Shown: piece after piece, positions 14,232-14,763 of the stretch
Layout of the letters: every line of letters begins with the position of its first letter
Numbering within the stretch: the first letter of the stretch is position 1
Program-made: the position numbers and the translations under genes
Notes under the pieces: model-generated
Told to the model about the DNA's origin: nothing
The model's input: the letters and a program-made list of their open reading frames with translations, nothing else
The model's database searches: none
Assembly: GCA_023135255.1 (NCBI GenBank)
Contig: JAGLTN010000164.1
Location: forward strand, 1-14,763
Reading direction: 5' to 3'
DNA length: 14,763 nt
DNA from: Planctomycetota bacterium
GTDB lineage: Bacteria > Planctomycetota > Phycisphaerae > Sedimentisphaerales > Anaerobacaceae

Positions 14232-14763
14232 ATGTCCCTGGCAGAAAAAATAAAACTAAAAGCAGCAGATTTAGGCTTCGACCTGACAGCAATAACAGAT
14301 ACATCTCCAATTTCGCCGGAGCATATAAATTATTTTTCCAATTGGCTCGATGCAGGCTTTGCCGCTGGAATGGCATACATGCACAGAAATTTTGAAAAGA
14401 GAACCAATCCACAAAAACTATTCACCCCCGCAAGATCAATTATTATCGTAGGTCTGAATTACAAATGTGACAGCCTCCCTCAAAAACCAACAGACCAATC
14501 CTCAGGGCAGATTTGCGATTATGCCCTTTACCCCGACTATCATGATTTTATAAAACACCGACTTCGCAAGCTTGCTCTTTATATCAATACACTTTTCGAT
14601 GATTTTAAATTCAGGATTTGTGTTGATTCTGCACCGTTGGCTGAAAGGGCATTAGCCGCCCGAGCAGGTCTTGGCTTTATCGGCAGAAACCATATGCTCA
14701 TAAACCCCAGCCTTGGTTGCCAGATATTTCTCGGCGAATTGCTCACAAATATTGACCTGCCTT
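14232..14763 (+). CDS. queG: Epoxyqueuosine reductase, 3'-truncated by the window edge
   Basis: QueG is the cobalamin- and iron-sulfur-dependent enzyme that reduces epoxyqueuosine to queuosine in tRNA, the last step of queuosine synthesis, in the cytosol. About 177 residues are in the window. The beginning (MSLAEKIKLKAADLGFDLTA) aligns with the E. coli N terminus. Family motifs are GMAYMHRN, the DYALYPDYHDFIKHRL stretch, VDSAPLAERALAARAGLGFIGRN with the catalytic Asp of VDSAP, and FLGELLT. The [4Fe-4S] cluster Cys motifs would lie beyond the edge. I choose 14232 because 14223, in frame, overlaps the -10 box and neither has a Shine-Dalgarno. It is 26 nt from the previous stop, so read-through from that gene is also possible. 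Confidence 0.93.
   Translation, partial: MSLAEKIKLKAADLGFDLTAITDTSPISPEHINYFSNWLDAGFAAGMAYMHRNFEKRTNPQKLFTPARSIIIVGLNYKCDSLPQKPTDQSSGQICDYALYPDYHDFIKHRLRKLALYINTLFDDFKFRICVDSAPLAERALAARAGLGFIGRNHMLINPSLGCQIFLGELLTNIDLP

Overview
The window looks like chromosomal DNA of an AT-rich, Gram-negative-type bacterium. There are lipoprotein signals, a predicted periplasmic c-type haem protein and sigma70-like promoters (TTGACA/TATAAT type). Such promoters argue against Bacteroidota, although the central gene families are, from memory, also found there. Together with the Rid/chorismatase-like gene, the gene mix makes a planctomycete (Phycisphaerae-like) source my best guess. This is low-to-moderate confidence and rests on recall, not a search. 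I see no mobile element, CRISPR array, tRNA or rRNA.

Layout. Positions 1-1478 hold the 3' part of pyrG (CTP synthase), which ends at a strong bidirectional terminator. Facing it on the minus strand are a small coiled-coil lipoprotein gene (1557-1919) with a long leader, and an MTA phosphorylase gene (2118-2993). On the plus strand, 3093-12027 is filled by five tightly packed genes in the order A-B-A-A-B. A is a 9-TM membrane protein of the DUF6057 type (621, 630 and 636 aa) with a large helical C-terminal domain. B is an exported beta-propeller (PD40/TolB-like) protein of about 520 aa carrying one CxxCH haem-c motif. After a 201-bp gap come a chorismatase/Rid-fold protein (12229-13341), a predicted lipoprotein of the gamma-glutamyl (peptidase C26) hydrolase family (13438-14205), and the 5' part of queG (from 14232).

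How the genes fit together. The A-B-A-A-B block is the accessory, poorly understood part. Positive-inside topology puts the helical domain of each A protein in the periplasm. That is also where the B proteins would be exported and receive haem. The repeated pairing therefore suggests a membrane complex of A and B that was duplicated as a unit. Its substrate and reaction cannot be read from sequence. The flanking genes are housekeeping (CTP synthesis, MTA salvage, queuosine synthesis) or stand-alone enzymes with their own promoters.

The most notable single-gene oddity is in CTP synthase. The glutamate of its glutaminase Cys-His-Glu triad is replaced by cysteine (HPC instead of HPE).
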